From assembly GCF_028389875.1 (NCBI RefSeq), contig NC_084667.1, positions 62,598,570-62,662,569 on the forward strand: a stretch of DNA of 64,000 nucleotides, given 5' to 3'. The position numbers were made by a program, and so were the translations under genes. Below, piece by piece: positions 11,280-24,503 of the stretch. Below the pieces are notes generated by a model. The model saw only the letters and a program-made list of their open reading frames with translations. It had not been told where the DNA came from and did no database searches. Origin of the DNA: Rhea pennata. Its lineage: Eukaryota > Chordata > Aves > Rheiformes > Rheidae. Position 1 is the first letter of the stretch. Every line of letters starts with the position of its first letter.

Positions 11280-14200
11280 GCTCTCCTTTCCCAGGTCTGG
11301 CTAGGACGGACCAAATTCTACCCTGGCTTTATACCCCTGCATTACAGAGGGTGTAAGCCAGTCCAGAATTTGATCCATAAATCTAACGCTCCTAATTGCT
11401 GACTCTTTGGGGCAGATGAGGCTTACTTGCTTCTCCCTTTCCTGCTGTTTAAAGCATTGCTGATGTAGGGGTGTAGTATACAGGCTTGCAACAGCAAATC
11501 CTTTGGAAAAAAAAAAAAAAGAATGCATTTCAGTTTCCTTTCCTTACAGGCATTTTGCAATATGTGACTTTTCTTCAGGCACAAAATGCACATAGTCTAG
11601 CCAGTCACAGAGAGGTGGAAATGAGGTACAAAGGCCTTACGGTCTGTGTAACAACCTCTTCGTTCCTTTCAGTTTTTAACACCTTTCCAGGAATGTGAAT
11701 GTGAAAAGCAACATTCCCCGCTCCCTATCACTTCTTCTTAATCTGTCAGTAGCCATCAAAGAAAAGGCCTTAAGGCCAATGAAATGGAAATTGGGTATTG
11801 AAATCACAGCCTTGAAATTAGGATGAATGCAACCTAAGCCTCGATTCAGGCTTAGGTTCTTAAGCTCATGATCAAGTGTTTTGCTTAGTATCTGTGGACT
11901 TGCAGTTAAGCACATTTCAGTGATTTAATTGGAGCTATTATGTTGAAAAATTTGTGTCTTACAAGAGAAGATTCCTTAAAAAGAGAGAAATGCATTAAGT
12001 CTGTAAAATCAAAACTACTTTTCTTCTCGTCCTGCTTCTGTCTAGGGATTAGAGAGCATCTGACTTCATGTAAAATTAGAGACTCTGCACAGCCTGCGGA
12101 ATGGTCTCTCTCGACCATTTCCAGAGCTAAAGGGGGATCGATCCAAACTGCAGCAGCCATGGTTGGGCTTCAGTGAGGCCTGGCTGAGGTGTCAGGAAAA
12201 AGGGGGACATGTAGGATGTTTCTACACTTCCCTGTGCTGCTCAGCTCCATGGACGCCTGCTCTTCAGAAGGAAACATGCACTGAGAGCCAGACAAGAGCC
12301 AGAAATGCCCTCAGGAAAGCTGTGGAGTTGTGTGTTTGGCAGTCCCAGGACAGGGAAGACAGCAGACAGGTTGAAGGATGGTTCACACCTTCCCAGACCC
12401 ACTATTTATAAACTAGGGGACACGTGGGAGCTGCTGTGATGGTCCCCCAGTGACCACAGCCGCGTAAGTGCCTTGTCCCCCAGTTCCCAGGTGGAGGAGG
12501 ACAGATCCTTGTTCATCCCTGATTTCTCTCTCCTGAACAATGTGGGAATTTTAGGAAATCACGAAAATTTTGCCAAATAAGGAAGGCTCTGAGCAGCCTG
12601 TAACACAAAGACAGCTTCTCAGATAGCTGTGAGGAGGGGGTTCCTGCTCAAACAGTATCAACACCTGCATTTCCACCTGATTAAGTACCTTTTCCTCTGA
12701 AGTAATCTCCTTAGTTTCCAGGGATGCATCCTTGAAATTTCTGCAAGTGTCCTGTCCTCATTGAGACAGCTTTTTCTCTTTTTTTTTCTTTTTTTTTTCC
12801 ATTTAAACTGTAAAGTTTTAGTTGCTGTAGCTTTTTTGGGTGTGGAATTGTGAAAGCTCCTTTGTGGCTGGGTAGGAAGGAGGTGATTTTGGAGCTCCTG
12901 GATGGAAGCTGCTGTATTAAGCAGCAGCAGTAGCAGTTTTCTGCTGATGGTGATTCAAAGCACCTTTTTAAAAGTCCTCGCATTTTGTGTCAGGTTGTCT
13001 CTCTCAATCTCTCCAGTCTTGTTATTGTTCTTACTGGAATCACAGCTATCATTGGAAACCTGCAAATTATTTTCTGTGTCCTTAATAAACCCAAAAATCA
13101 TAGTAAGAGAGCAATTTAAAGCAATGTGTCCCTCTTTATTTATGCATAGAGGCTTCTCATTCGGAATACGTATAAGCTGCTACAAACTCTTTGCTAGAGA
13201 GGTGAACACCTGCAAAATATCTCCTCGATGCTGATGTGAAGTCATTTCCTTCACTGAATTTCCTTCACAGAGTCCAACTGTGCTGTGGTCCCAGGACTAG
13301 GAGTAGGGTTAGAAAGTGGCAAACTTCCTTCCTTTGCAGCCAGCAGGAAATATGGGCTGTACCCAGATACAGCAAGGCAGTAGAAACTTATCCAGAAGAA
13401 AACACTGCCGGGTGTGAAGGAAGGTTTTGACTGATGTGGCAACACCCAGACTGGGAGGAGGAGGAGGAGTGGGAAGAAGACATTGCCTGAAACCAGGCTA
13501 ACACTTCTACATGATCTTTTAAGGAGAAGAGCAAAAGTGAATGGAGATGCTGCTGGTTTGCTGTGGGTGGCAGAAGTACAGCAAATGCCAGGGACCACCA
13601 GCCCATTTCACTTAACATCCCTCTTCATTGAGCTCTACTGGATTCCTACAAGTAGAGCGCACCACATTAAGTTTCAGGACCCAACTTCATTCCTGCTGCT
13701 ACTAATTTGCAAATAGAGGGTCTTTTCAGAAGATTTTACCCTACAGAGTCATTCTGTTAAATTCCCACCAATTTCAGCACCTGAAGTCTTCTGGCTTCCG
13801 CATTCTTTTATGCTGCAGCTATGATGTTATGTCCAAGTCAAAATTTGTGGGCAATCAAAATAGCCCATGTGGTGCAAGGGGCAGGAAGACTCCTTTTGAG
13901 GCTGCCTTCGTCTCTTCAGGGGGCTCCTGAATGCCGCTGATTTAAACCTCACCTTCCCACCTATCCAAGCAATTGAACGGCCCTTCCTTCTGTGTTGCAC
14001 AGATTTGCAAGGAGCATTTGTCACAGAAGCAATCAAACCTTAAATATTACCTCTCCCAAGGAAACCTCCAGTGCTTTTTTTGTGGCACGTTAGTTATCAC
14101 ATTCACCTGGACACCGACCACAAGCACCAATCAAGAATCCTAACAAATTGCAACGTGAACCTCTTAAAAGTGCAATTTACCCTTACACACTTAATCTGGC

Positions 14201-14832
14201 TCCACTTTTACTACCCCAAAACAAGCGAAAGAAATTTTACTCTAGATGTATAAGGGGAACTTGACTTCCCTGGGAGAATTGTCTTTGCAAAGCAGGGACT
14301 AGAGAGGCTCTGCCTGCTTCACGAAGCCTTGCTGTTGAACCACTCACAGACCTGCAACCGCTGGCTTGAAATACTTGTTGCAGCAAGTGGCTTTCTGTGA
14401 AAGTAGGGAGACATATGTCTACCTGTTTGGAAAGGGGAAGGTGCAGATATGGAGAGGGGTTGAGTGACTCAAACTCAGGTCTTGGCTCTGCCGTAACCAT
14501 CCGGATAAGCAGTAGCAAATCGGTGGATTTCTTCATGCCTCTCCTTCTCTTCTGGACGCTGGAAATGATGATAGGGCTTTCACTCCCACTGGAGGTCCAC
14601 TGGGTCTTAAGGTTCAACTCCTCCTCTTCCTTTTCAGCAGATGTTGCATTCAGCCAGGCTGAGCGTGTCAGAAATCAGCCAGGAGCGTATTTCACCTTGT
14701 CTTCAAAGGCGAATTACTTGCAGTGAGAGGGAGGGCAGGAAGAGGCTCTGGACAAGTGTTTCCTGCATTCACTGGCTTGCTTTTTGGAGGGTGGGATAGG
14801 CAGCTCCCTCCCGTTCTCATTGTACTCCCGTA
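11280..14832. other. GPHB5 3' region and intergenic sequence
   Basis: Begins with the GPHB5 3' UTR, whose end is not resolved. A 14-A run at about 11506-11520 and AATAAA at 13084-13089 are visible. No further genes are recognised. Confidence 0.6.
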
Positions 14833-15090
14833 AAAACATAGGAACTGTCGTACTGGGTCAGAGCAAAGGGCCGTCTAGCTCAGTATCCTGTCCCAGACAG
14901 CGGCTAGTAGCAGATGCTCAAGGAAATGGGTAGGCATCAGAGCCTGTGCAGAGGTGTCCTTCCCAAGTCATAGCCACTCGGCTTTAGCAGGCAGCGGTTT
15001 AGGGACTTTCGGCTCTGGAAGATGCACTCGGCACCTAGTTATTAACCACAGATGTACCTGTCCTTCACGCTGCTTCTTCCAGGATGTGAT
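14833..15090 (-). mobile_element. Ancient CR1/L3-type LINE 3' fragment
   Basis: The plus strand has ACATAGGAACTGTCGTACTG, GGTCAGAGCAAAGGGCCGTC, TAGCTCAGTATCCTGTCCCA, then GCAGATGCTCAAGG and GGTTTAGGGACTT. This is the reverse complement of a widespread amniote CR1/L3-like 3' region common in turtles and crocodilians. It is clearly diverged and has no coding capacity. The right end is approximate. Confidence 0.75.
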
Positions 15091-15538
15091 CTGGCCTTAA
15101 TAAGTCTGGTGACTAATGCCAGCTTCCTCCAGGGGTAGGTAAATAAAGTTCATTCTAGGCCGCACGCTCTGCTCTTGTGAGTAGTTCTGACTCCTCCTGG
15201 GATGTATTTGTTTATAGTAGCTGGGGAATTGGGCTGCAATGCCTTTATTTTTTCAGGAACAGACTTTTGCAGCCCTTTGCTCTGAGAACAACAAGCTCCC
15301 CTAGGAGAGGCTGACTAAGCCTGCCGAGGTTCACGAGCTGGGGGAGCCTGGCACGTCTGAAGAGAGCCTCTCTCTGATGAAGTTTCCTTTATGCTAGTCA
15401 GCATTAGGGGCTCCATTCTGCAATGATGGAATTTATGGTCTTAATCTGAAGACCAGACTAACCAGTCGATATGATTACTTCTGGCCTTGAAATCAGTGGA
15501 AGGGAAAAGCTGGGTAACAAAGGCAACTTTTTTTTCAT

Positions 15539-15578
15539 TAAAAAAAAAAAAACAAAAAAAACAAACAAAAAAAAAACC
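15539..15578. repeat. A-rich simple repeat
   Basis: A-tract interrupted by single C bases (CAAAAAAAACAAACAAAA pattern). It could be the tail of an old retroposon but no body is recognised. Confidence 0.85.
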
Positions 15579-17130
15579 CAAGATCTCTGTTTTGAACAGA
15601 GCCAGTCATATTCTTGATTCCAGTCCAGCACTTCAGGACTGTCTTTTCTCATGTCATTTCTTTAGCCCTTCAAGCATTTCACTTCCTTTCCAGCCTCCCC
15701 CTGCCCTGCCTGCCAGGCTGAAGGTTACATAACTCATCAGCCTCCTCGCTATCAGTAAGTGTTGGAGGGTTTTATTACTCATGTGTAAGGTTTGTCAGTG
15801 AGTAACAAACTACCTGCAAAACTTCTAGTGCTTGGGCTAATGCTTTCCCTAACTGCTTTACCAAGAGAGCTCCAGTGTCTCCTAGGCTGCCTCAAACTGG
15901 CTCTTCTCTAAAAGCCTTTAAATATTCACTCAAAAAAAAAAAATCTTTTTACAGAGCTGTGATATCAGCTGGAGACCTCAGCCAGTAATGCTCAGTACCC
16001 CTCCCCCCTTTTTTTTAATAAAGAGCAATGTTGTATCTGAAGGAACAACAAACCAACTATCTTAATGCTATTGGAGAGTGGAGACTAAAGTTCTCCAAGC
16101 ATGCGTTGATGGACACCCTGGGACACGAGTGGGCCGTAGGCTGAGTGCCCAGAGGGAATTGCACCGGCAGGTCCCCGCGCTTCCACGTTCCCGTGTTTCT
16201 GGGCTGTGGAGGATTTGGCTAAGCAGCAGTTTCCCTGTAGGAGCACATCTGAGCCTGAGCAGACCTCTACATTGTCACCTCTTGTTCAACTTCTTACGTT
16301 GTTCAGGGGATGCTGGAAGGTGCAGATGGTTCCCGGACTATCTCAAAGCAATCCAACGTGTTTGTGCCTGTTTTTCCTAGATGAAATGTCTTGCAAGACG
16401 TAAGCGATTCGCATCTCGGCAAATAAATAGAGCAGCACACCTTCTCCAAATGATGCTGTCAAAATACTTAGTAACACATTTATTTTGTTAAAATAAACTA
16501 TGTACAATAGAGGATATTAATGTGCAGTTATAATATACAATAATTACATGTTTAAAAGAGGATAAGCAAAAGAGTACAGAATCATGTGCTGTAAATAGAA
16601 AACTAATACCGTTTACATGATTTTTTTTTTTTAATAGAAAAACATAATTGCTGGAAAACTGCGATTCTGTGGTTTGAAATTTTATTGCTTTGATGTGAAT
16701 TTTGAAGATTTGGTTCATCTTAAGAAAAAAAACACATGCCACTCAAAGGTCAGGCACAACTTTCTAGTACTAATCCTTTGGTTTCATCAGCCCCATATTC
16801 CAGAAATATTGCACGTTAAAATTTTTAAGAGAGGAAAAATTTAATTGCTCTTATGAATTGAAGTAAATGACTCTCTTCTTAACCTGGTAAGAACTGACTG
16901 ATGATATGTTAGGTCCTGATTTGTGCTGAGGTCATGACATTTGCTTCGCAAACAAACTCCATTAGGATTACTTGTTTCACGGTTAATTAAGTACTGTTGA
17001 AATACTAGGAAAAAAGAAAAGAAAGAAATTTTCTCGTCTTTGTGTTCTCAGGGAAGCAGGGAGTCTCTTTGCGGTGAAATGCTTGTATTTAACAAGTGCA
17101 TCAACATCATAACAGGTAAAACTGGATTCA

Positions 17131-17380
17131 GTTATCCTTGCACTTGGCGACCAGTGGAGGTCCGCCTCCCTGCTCCTCGCTGGCAGCCTCCCTCCTTGGT
17201 GCCCTCCCAGTCTGCAAGGTGCTGCCGAGCCCCGGGCATCCTGGCGTGACTCCACGGGGGCAGCTCCGAGCCCGCGTGCCGGGCTTGCGCCGTCCTGGCG
17301 GGGCAGCGCGGCGGCCGCGCTGCGCCCTGCTCTGCAGCAGTTCCCACCTGCCCACCGAGGCTCGCCACCCGAGGTCACTT
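17131..17380. promoter_or_regulatory. Compact CpG-rich element in the GPHB5-RHOJ intergenic region
   Basis: This GC- and CpG-dense spot is set in AT-rich DNA and includes a NotI-type GCGGCCGC site (17311-17318) inside a perfect 9-bp-arm palindrome (17303-17323). ORFs cross it on both strands but look like GC-driven shadows. Function unknown; an orphan CpG island or distal element is possible. Confidence 0.45.
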
Positions 17381-20300
17381 CTGCTCATGAGCAAAGAAGA
17401 CGTTGCCAGCGTCTTTCCTCTTTTGCATAGTTTCATGTTATTGCTTATTAATGAGTTAATATTTACAAGTTTGGGGAAAGTTTGGTCTCGTTTGCCCCAC
17501 TTGCCCGATACCCACACGGGCTAGAGCAGTTCTGTGCCTGGCAGGTCTGTAATGCTGTTTCAGGGAAGTGCTGGGAGAGCCGCCAGGACAGGCCTGCTAC
17601 GGATACGGCTTAAACCCCGACTGCTTTGATAGACTTCAGGCAAAAATTTCTATGCGCTTTCAGTACTATTAGCTGTTGTGTTGGGATACCTGGATACCGT
17701 AGACTGGTGACAGCTGTTGACTCCAAATTCATCAGAGCTGGTATTAGTGGGAGCTCAAACTGATACTTGTCAAAAATCAAATACAAATTTAGATCTGGCA
17801 TCCTGAATGCTGCCATTCCACATGGGATGAGATGAAATTAAGTGACACCGATACGGTGTCAAACTCGGAAGAGATGCCTGTTCCTCTTTGAATATTACAC
17901 TGTTAGTATAATTGTTTTCATCTTCAGCCTCAGTAGTGGTTGGAACCAGAACTTACAAATCCAGTCTCCAAAGCCCGAGATAAAGCTCAGATCAGCGAAG
18001 TCTCCAGATGCCTAACGTCTGCTGGAAGTCAACAACCGGCAGCCAAAAGGTATAAAACATTCTTGGAGCTGGCTCAATGCTCAGAGCTTGGACAGCCAGA
18101 ATAATAGGGAAGAAGAGGAGGAAACTTAACAAAGAAATTCTCAAATGCTTTCCACATTAGTCACACGTGGACCCCATCAAAATTTTCCATTGTCTCCATG
18201 AGAATCAAAATGAAGCCAACATACAGCATTTTTAGAAATGTTGCCCTAAAATTATAGCTAGAAGAGGCAGCCAGACACTGCATTATGGTCTGTACATTCC
18301 AGAAGAGAGGAGAGATCATCCTCAGAGTCTAGTCTTGTTAACAGATAGTTTCAAAGTGAAAGAGATTTTCTGCCATTGACAGGAATTCATACAATTTTTG
18401 GTTATTTCTCTGTGATGTGTGTCTTTGTGAGCTCATTTTCCAGTTATGAGGTTCATGTTCTGATTCTTTTCACTATTGCGTTGGGATTCCTAGACTTGCC
18501 CAGGAAAAATATATCTTTGTTCCTGTTTCTGAAAGTTTTAACTGAAACTACAAAGTAGAATTTAAAGTTTTTTTCATGATAGTTATGAGAGTCCCCTTAA
18601 TATCTTAAAATTAAATTTAACTTTTAGGATCAAACTGACTGACTGTGGCTCTGGGCACTGATTTTATGGCAGTCCCCCAAAGCAGGAGCATAGATGCTAT
18701 TTTGCTGTTGCATTCATTACTCCTCATCAGTGCTTTTGCTCCACCTTCTTGATGCAAAAATGTTTCTGTTCATGTCTTGTTTTGCTAGGTGAGTAGAATT
18801 TAGATCACAAGCCATTACTGAAATCAGTGGGAGACTTTTTTCCTACCTTCAGAGGGCCTTTATTCCCTACAAGGGAAGTTAGTATTTATTATAAGGATTT
18901 TGTCTTCATTTTTACATGGAATAAAAATGTGTCTAGAAATCATCTGCAATAGGTTGCTCTGACACAGCAGATGCTCCTCCATTCCTGCTAGAGTTGTAAA
19001 CCAAGAAAACCTTCTGTTATTTTCAGGTTTCTTTCTTTAAGCAGCATGAAACGTATTACAAATTCTTTTTAGGGAAAAAGAAAATACAGAGAGCAAAGAA
19101 TGTGCAGCCTTATTCCTGTATTCTACCTATTTATTGAACAAATGGTCCATGGGCCAACGTCAGCATATGTTGCATTGCTCTGGTGGAGAAAGCACATGAG
19201 CTTTCAAACAAACTCAGCTTGAGATGAACTGATTCCATTACAATTTAGTTTTAATACGGATGAAGTTTCAATACTGGGAATGAAGATGTGCTTACTGTGT
19301 GGAAATAAAGCTGAAAAAGAGGGCATGGGCTACATGCAACAAATAAGCTACATAAGCAAGGAGGCATCTTTCATGCCATTTTTGTTAGAAAGCAGCAGCT
19401 TGCCCAGTGAAAACACACCTGCTAGACACACACTGTCAGTGTAATTGGCCACTGTGTTGCTTGCTACGTACAAGCCTGGGTGTGATGAGGGGAGACAGTG
19501 GTAGAAATTATTTGCAAGCATTTCTGCAACCTTTTCCAAGCTCCTTCAAAGGGTTCTCAAGTTGTATCTCTGGAATCATGGAACAGTATCTTGGATGAGA
19601 TCTTGACAGCTTTCATTCAATGGGAAATGAAGCCCATACATCTTCATCAACGGACAATTGCCAGGTGTGAAACTTCCCCTGTGCATATGGCAGAGATTTG
19701 CCTATCCCCGAGGTGTGTGTGGGGTTTAGCTCCTTGCCTGGAGTTGTATTGCAATGATTGTTTCTGGGGAATTGCACTTGGTTTGGGTGGTGACATGCTC
19801 AAGGCTTGACTTCTTTCCCAGTTCATCACTTGTTTCTTCTCCACTATGCTGCTTTAGAGTTTGCAGATATCTGACAGATTGTGGTGCTGGGCAATGCCAG
19901 GTGGTTTGTACAGCATGCTGGGAATGGGAAATCACTGCTCTTTTGGGGGACGCAGCTCAGCATTGTCACTAAAGGGGCTAGAAGAGATTTTGTTGCAGAC
20001 TAAGTACATGGACGGATCACCAGAGGCCCTGTTCAGGCTCCCTAATTTTACTTGGCGCCAGTGGGATTGTTGGAGTCATGAGGAGGTTGGAGATAATAAT
20101 TCCTTGCAAAGCAAGATTCTCTGCAGTATGGGGAAGGCTGCCATAATCTGGTTCCTTAATAAATGTCTTCAAAATAATTTTATTACACATTAAGATGTAG
20201 TGCTATATTTAAGTCTTTGTTTATTTTCAACTGAAGCTGTGCTCAGTGCTTTAAAAGAGAAAAAAAAAAGTGAGAAATATCGATGAATGCTGTTGAAATG

Positions 20301-22206
20301 ATTGTTTTGGTTGTCTTGCTGGCCTCCACAGGATTTCTGCAGTTCTGGCAGCAACAGGATGTTCCTATCTTGGCTGTGCTAACCCTTTGCGTCAGGCTCT
20401 CTCCTGGCTTATTAATGGTGCAGAAAGTCAGCATCAGGTCCAGCGCTTGTGTACGTCAATGGAAAGATTCGCCTCATGCCAGTGTCACTGAAGTCGGCTT
20501 AGTTCAAGCAATGGGATACAAAAGCATTTAGTTCCTTGATTCCTTTAGTTCTATGTGATAGACTGTTCTTCAGGAGCTACGTGCTACAGTGACAGTGGGT
20601 ATTTAAAGGGCAGAGAGGATCTGAGAGGGTTTGCCACCTTGGACAACCAAGGTGAGCTTCTCAGCTTGAAGACTGCTCCCTGCTGCACCTGGAGGATGCA
20701 TGTACATGGGGTCTATACCTGCTTGAGCAAATTGGTCCTTGATGGACCTCTATAGGGCTGGATCCTTGTTTCTATGCTCTCCCAATCTTTCCTGAGCCCT
20801 GTGAGGCACAGTGAACTGTGGAGGTCTTTGTGGACTGTCGTTCAGGTCAAGAAGCGGTGATATGGCACAAGTGGTGTTTTCACAATGATCCAGTGGGGAG
20901 TGATTTCTGTAGGCTGTTTTAGTGCAATAACCAGTCTCCAATGTGTTGGTATTCCATGCGGGAGTCTGTATGAAAACCTTTTTGGATCTCCATCTATTTG
21001 AAACTCCTAATTAAGGCTAACAAATCCTGATAGAGCATTAAGGTTTCAGAAGCGGCCAAGGGAGATGGATTTTCTAGGCTCTAGCGGATTATTATTATTT
21101 TTTAAGTTATGAATGGTAGGCAGCCCTGTCACGAAAGGCTTTGACATTGGTTGCATTAAGGAGACATTGCCAGATAGGTTCCTGGAAGGGTTTATACCCT
21201 TTACAACTCTAACTCTGTTCCTTTGAAGATGGAATCAGGGTCTGATTTCCAGCTAACCTCACAGTGAGAAAACCCAGCTCCTTTCACCTGGCAAACATTT
21301 ACTGATTTTCTTGTTACTAAAGGTGCTTAAAAATAACTTGAAGTTTCTCCATCTTGCCTTATGCCTGTGCTTGCACTGTGCCTGCTGTTTTGATATTTTT
21401 GAAAATAAGCTTTGCTGCCTGTTCGCACACCATCTGTTGGTTCTTAGAAAAGGTATTAGGTATGATCTGCCAGATAGTCAATGAATCTCCGTAAGTCTGC
21501 TTACAATATATTTCTAAAGCCTATTAGCCTGTGCTATTTCTCCCTTCCCAAGACAACAGTGTAAAAGGGCAGATCCTTGAATAAATGCCACGTTGCATGG
21601 ATAAGTGTGTGTACGTAGCCGAACACCAGAATAACGTTTGGGGGACCTGCATTAATGATGTCCATTTTTAAAACACTTATTTCTGTTGGCAGCAAAATTA
21701 AAAATAAATGGAGTGCAGAGGCTGTTTCTCAGTGGATTTTAACCACACACCCTTGCAGCGCCCAAATGTCAAATTTTGGTCACCATCGACTCGAAAAACT
21801 TGCAGTTTTACTGCCTCACATACTTGATACGCTTGACTTTGCAAGTGCAGGGAAAAGCCTGCTTTGCCTTAACATTATGTATGCATAATAATACTTTTCT
21901 ATCTGCTTTCAAAGCTATGCAGTGATTCGTTCAGGGTTCTGTAGCTTAATATATTAGGATGGTAGCATTTTAGCTTCTACATCACAGTGTGTTTTTTTCA
22001 CTAATTTTCCTCAAACTAATGCAGTTATATTAATGCTATAACTGCCTAGTTCATTTCTGATTTAATGTGCCTATCCTATGCCATACCATTAGTATTAATA
22101 GGCACCCGTGATACTAGGCGGCACACAAAAATGTCATTTGATTATTTGTGGCTTTCTCTGATGCATGCCGGGATTGCTATATTGCACTTTTTCAATGTGC
22201 TCATTA

Positions 22207-24356
22207 TTTTATGATAAGCTCAGCTGTCAGTCTCGATTTTTATTTCCTCTTCATTTTGTGAAGCTCTAAGAATATCCATCAGCTCCAACCTGAGCGTTTT
22301 CATTGCACTTCAGCTAAAACAGGCTTCACTTACTTTACCCAGAGACTTGTATATGTGCTAGCACTCCACAACAACCTGAATCAAATGCAACAAATATTTG
22401 TCCTGTTTTATTTCCACTGAAGTAAATGGCAGTACAGTGAAACTCTGACTCTTTTCTCTGAAATCTGCTGGAAGCTTTTTTTGTTGTTGTTGTTTCAGTG
22501 GATTTAACAATAGTCAGGTTGCAAATCAACATTTTACCTATTTACATTTTTTTTTTATGCATGTAGTCCACTCCTAGTCTTCCTCATGCTCCTCTGATTT
22601 CTTTATACTCGTTATAGTTGAGCTGGCTGCCCGCGTCCCAGCTGTGTGAATACTCGCTGCGGCGCGTGGGGACGGCAGTGCGGCTCTGTGGCACGACATT
22701 AACTCCTTCTCCTGACTCCAGCCCTGTCCTCACTCTGAGCTCTGCTCTACGGGTCCAGCTATTTGAAGCAAAACGTCTAGGATGTAATGAAACTAGATGT
22801 AGAATATGCACAATGAATGCCAACAGTAAATGAAATCTTGCTTTTGTATATCTTCGATTTACCGTGACTTTTCATCCGTGCTAGCGTGCAGCGGGAAGAG
22901 GTGGTTAGGGAAAGTCTGCTGGGTAACAGCGACGAGACAGTGGCATAAAACATGACTGTGTTGGGGTCTGCTTGGGAGTATTTTGGGGTGTCTGATTTAG
23001 TTTATACTGGTGCCCACGATAAAGAAAAATTGTGCTAGAGTAAAAGGAGGAGCTCGGATCGGGCATTGCGTCCTGTGTGTCCCCTCGCGCGCACCCGCGC
23101 GCAGCGCTCGTTCCGGGCCCTGCCGAAGGCGCTGACTGCGCCGAGCGAGCGAGCGCTGGGTCGGTAATTCACCGCTGAGGACCACCGCCGCCCTGCCTCT
23201 CAAATAGTAACGAAGATGGAGAAATGGGAACAAAAGAAGAAATAACGAATGGTGGGGGAAGATGAGGTGGGAAGGACTAGAGTCAATTTACTTTACAAGA
23301 AAGCTGCTTTTTGTTTGTTTTGTTTTGAATTGAAGACAATCGGATCGCCTCAAAACCCTTGAAATCAGCATGACCTTTGGCTTTTTTGGTTTTTGTTATT
23401 TTTGTCTCCTGGGTGAGATGTGGAAATCCAGCTGCTCTACACAGTAAATTTTCAGTTGCCATTGCAATGCGACTCTCTCTGGTTCCTAGAGCAGAACGGA
23501 GGTTCTTCCACACTGGTGTTTCATGTCTGGGACAATATTATTTGGTGGCAGAAGTTCTGTTTCAGTATGTTAATGCAATAGGTTTTCACTAGCTCTGGTC
23601 TTCCTCTCTCAGCTTATGGAAACATGGCTCAGCCTGAACATTCGCCTGTAAAACTACAGTTATTTGCATTTTTTTTGTTGTATGAACATTCCTTAAGTCT
23701 GGAGGTAAATGTTGATCCATTTTGGTAGCTTGGATGAAGCGACATACGGACACTGTGAAATTTCACTGTTAAGTGAAAACAAACTGTAATCGCTCCACCT
23801 TTACTTTCATGTAGATTGAACAAACTAAAGTATATCCTGAACTAGTGAGTCTTATAAGAAAAGTAATTTAAAAGTACATCCTACCTATAGTGTATATCTT
23901 ACATATTAGAAATTTACAGATCTCCATGTGCTTTCAGTCAATTCAGATTCAATTCCTAAGTACTTTAAGTTCCTAATTTTGATCAATCCTTGTTTAAGGC
24001 CACAAATAGAGTTTCTCTTGTTTCTTTACCACCTTTAATTCTGTGTTTTTTTTCCATACAGCACCTTCCCCTTATTCCTAAGGTGAAGACTCAAGCAGGA
24101 GCAGGCATCCTGGTTTATATTGGCTCAGTGCAGCCTGCGACAGGCTGCGTACAGCTCTGGAGGATTAGGAAAGCACATAGACATAAATTGGCCTAGTGTG
24201 ATACAGCTTGGAGGTTTCACAGAACGGAGGGCTCTTCTTTGGGTAAAAAGGACCCCTTTCTGGTCATGTTCCCCATTTCAGTTGCGTGTGACCTTCATTG
24301 CCCTTCTAACCTGCTTGGTTTCATTGAACTCGTCTCGCTTTTCCTTCCGAGTGACT
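22207..24356 (-). other. RHOJ: Probable RHOJ 3' UTR region, polyadenylation site unresolved
   Basis: This is the sequence directly 3' of the RHOJ stop. Minus-strand AATAAA hexamers are at 22407-22412 and 22239-22244, and an ATTAAA variant at 24034-24039. These would give a UTR of about 0.3 kb or about 2 kb. A CpG-rich spot at 23070-23215 lies inside. The extent is inferred, and a much longer UTR is possible. Confidence 0.35.
23070..23215. promoter_or_regulatory. CpG-rich spike 3' of RHOJ, with alternating CG tract
   Basis: This 145-bp stretch is rich in CpG, with two copies of CGCGCGCA at 23086-23093 and 23096-23103, followed by repeated GAGCGAGC. The alternating purine-pyrimidine tract could adopt Z-DNA. 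It lies 1.1-1.3 kb past the RHOJ stop, perhaps inside its 3' UTR. Confidence 0.4.
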
Positions 24357-24503
24357 TCACACAACGGTGCAGCAGCTGTGGCACTTTGCGCAACGCTTCT
24401 TCTTCTTTTTGGGGTGGAAAATGGTGAGGATCGCTTCGTCGAAGACAGTTTTAAGGCCTTTCTGCGTGAGGGCTGAGCACTCCAGGTAGCACTGTGCTCC
24501 GAT
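24357..24503 (-). CDS. RHOJ: RHOJ coding exon 5 (G5 motif, polybasic tail, CaaX box, stop)
   Basis: This 147-bp exon encodes 48 residues and the TGA stop (24359-24357). It begins [16 protein letters not shown], which is the G5 guanine-base contact motif. It continues [19 protein letters not shown] and ends CHSCCTVV. The last four residues form a CaaX box for prenylation; neighbouring cysteines could be palmitoylated and the lysine run would help membrane binding (family knowledge). The acceptor on the minus strand is a pyrimidine-rich tract ending TTTAAG. Confidence 0.96.
   Translation of the reverse strand: MGAQCYLECSALTQKGLKTVFDEAILTIFHPKKKKKRCAKCHSCCTVV

Larger units (their letters stand above)
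15091..22206. other. Convergent intergenic region between GPHB5 and RHOJ
   Basis: Mostly AT-rich, with no coding exon recognised. It holds the A-rich repeat at 15539 and the CpG-rich element at 17131. The segment 16430-16740 is strongly AT-rich with AATAAA-type hexamers on both strands, so a transcript end here is possible but unproven. Confidence 0.6.

Noticed and set aside
14400..14520. Possible further MIR-like fragment (CAAACTCAGGTCTTGGCTCT)
   Set aside because: The similarity is limited to one short word and could be chance.
17128..17524. Opposed ORFs of about 128 codons across the CpG-rich element
   Set aside because: Both strands are open because stop codons are rare in GC-rich DNA; neither product resembles a protein family.
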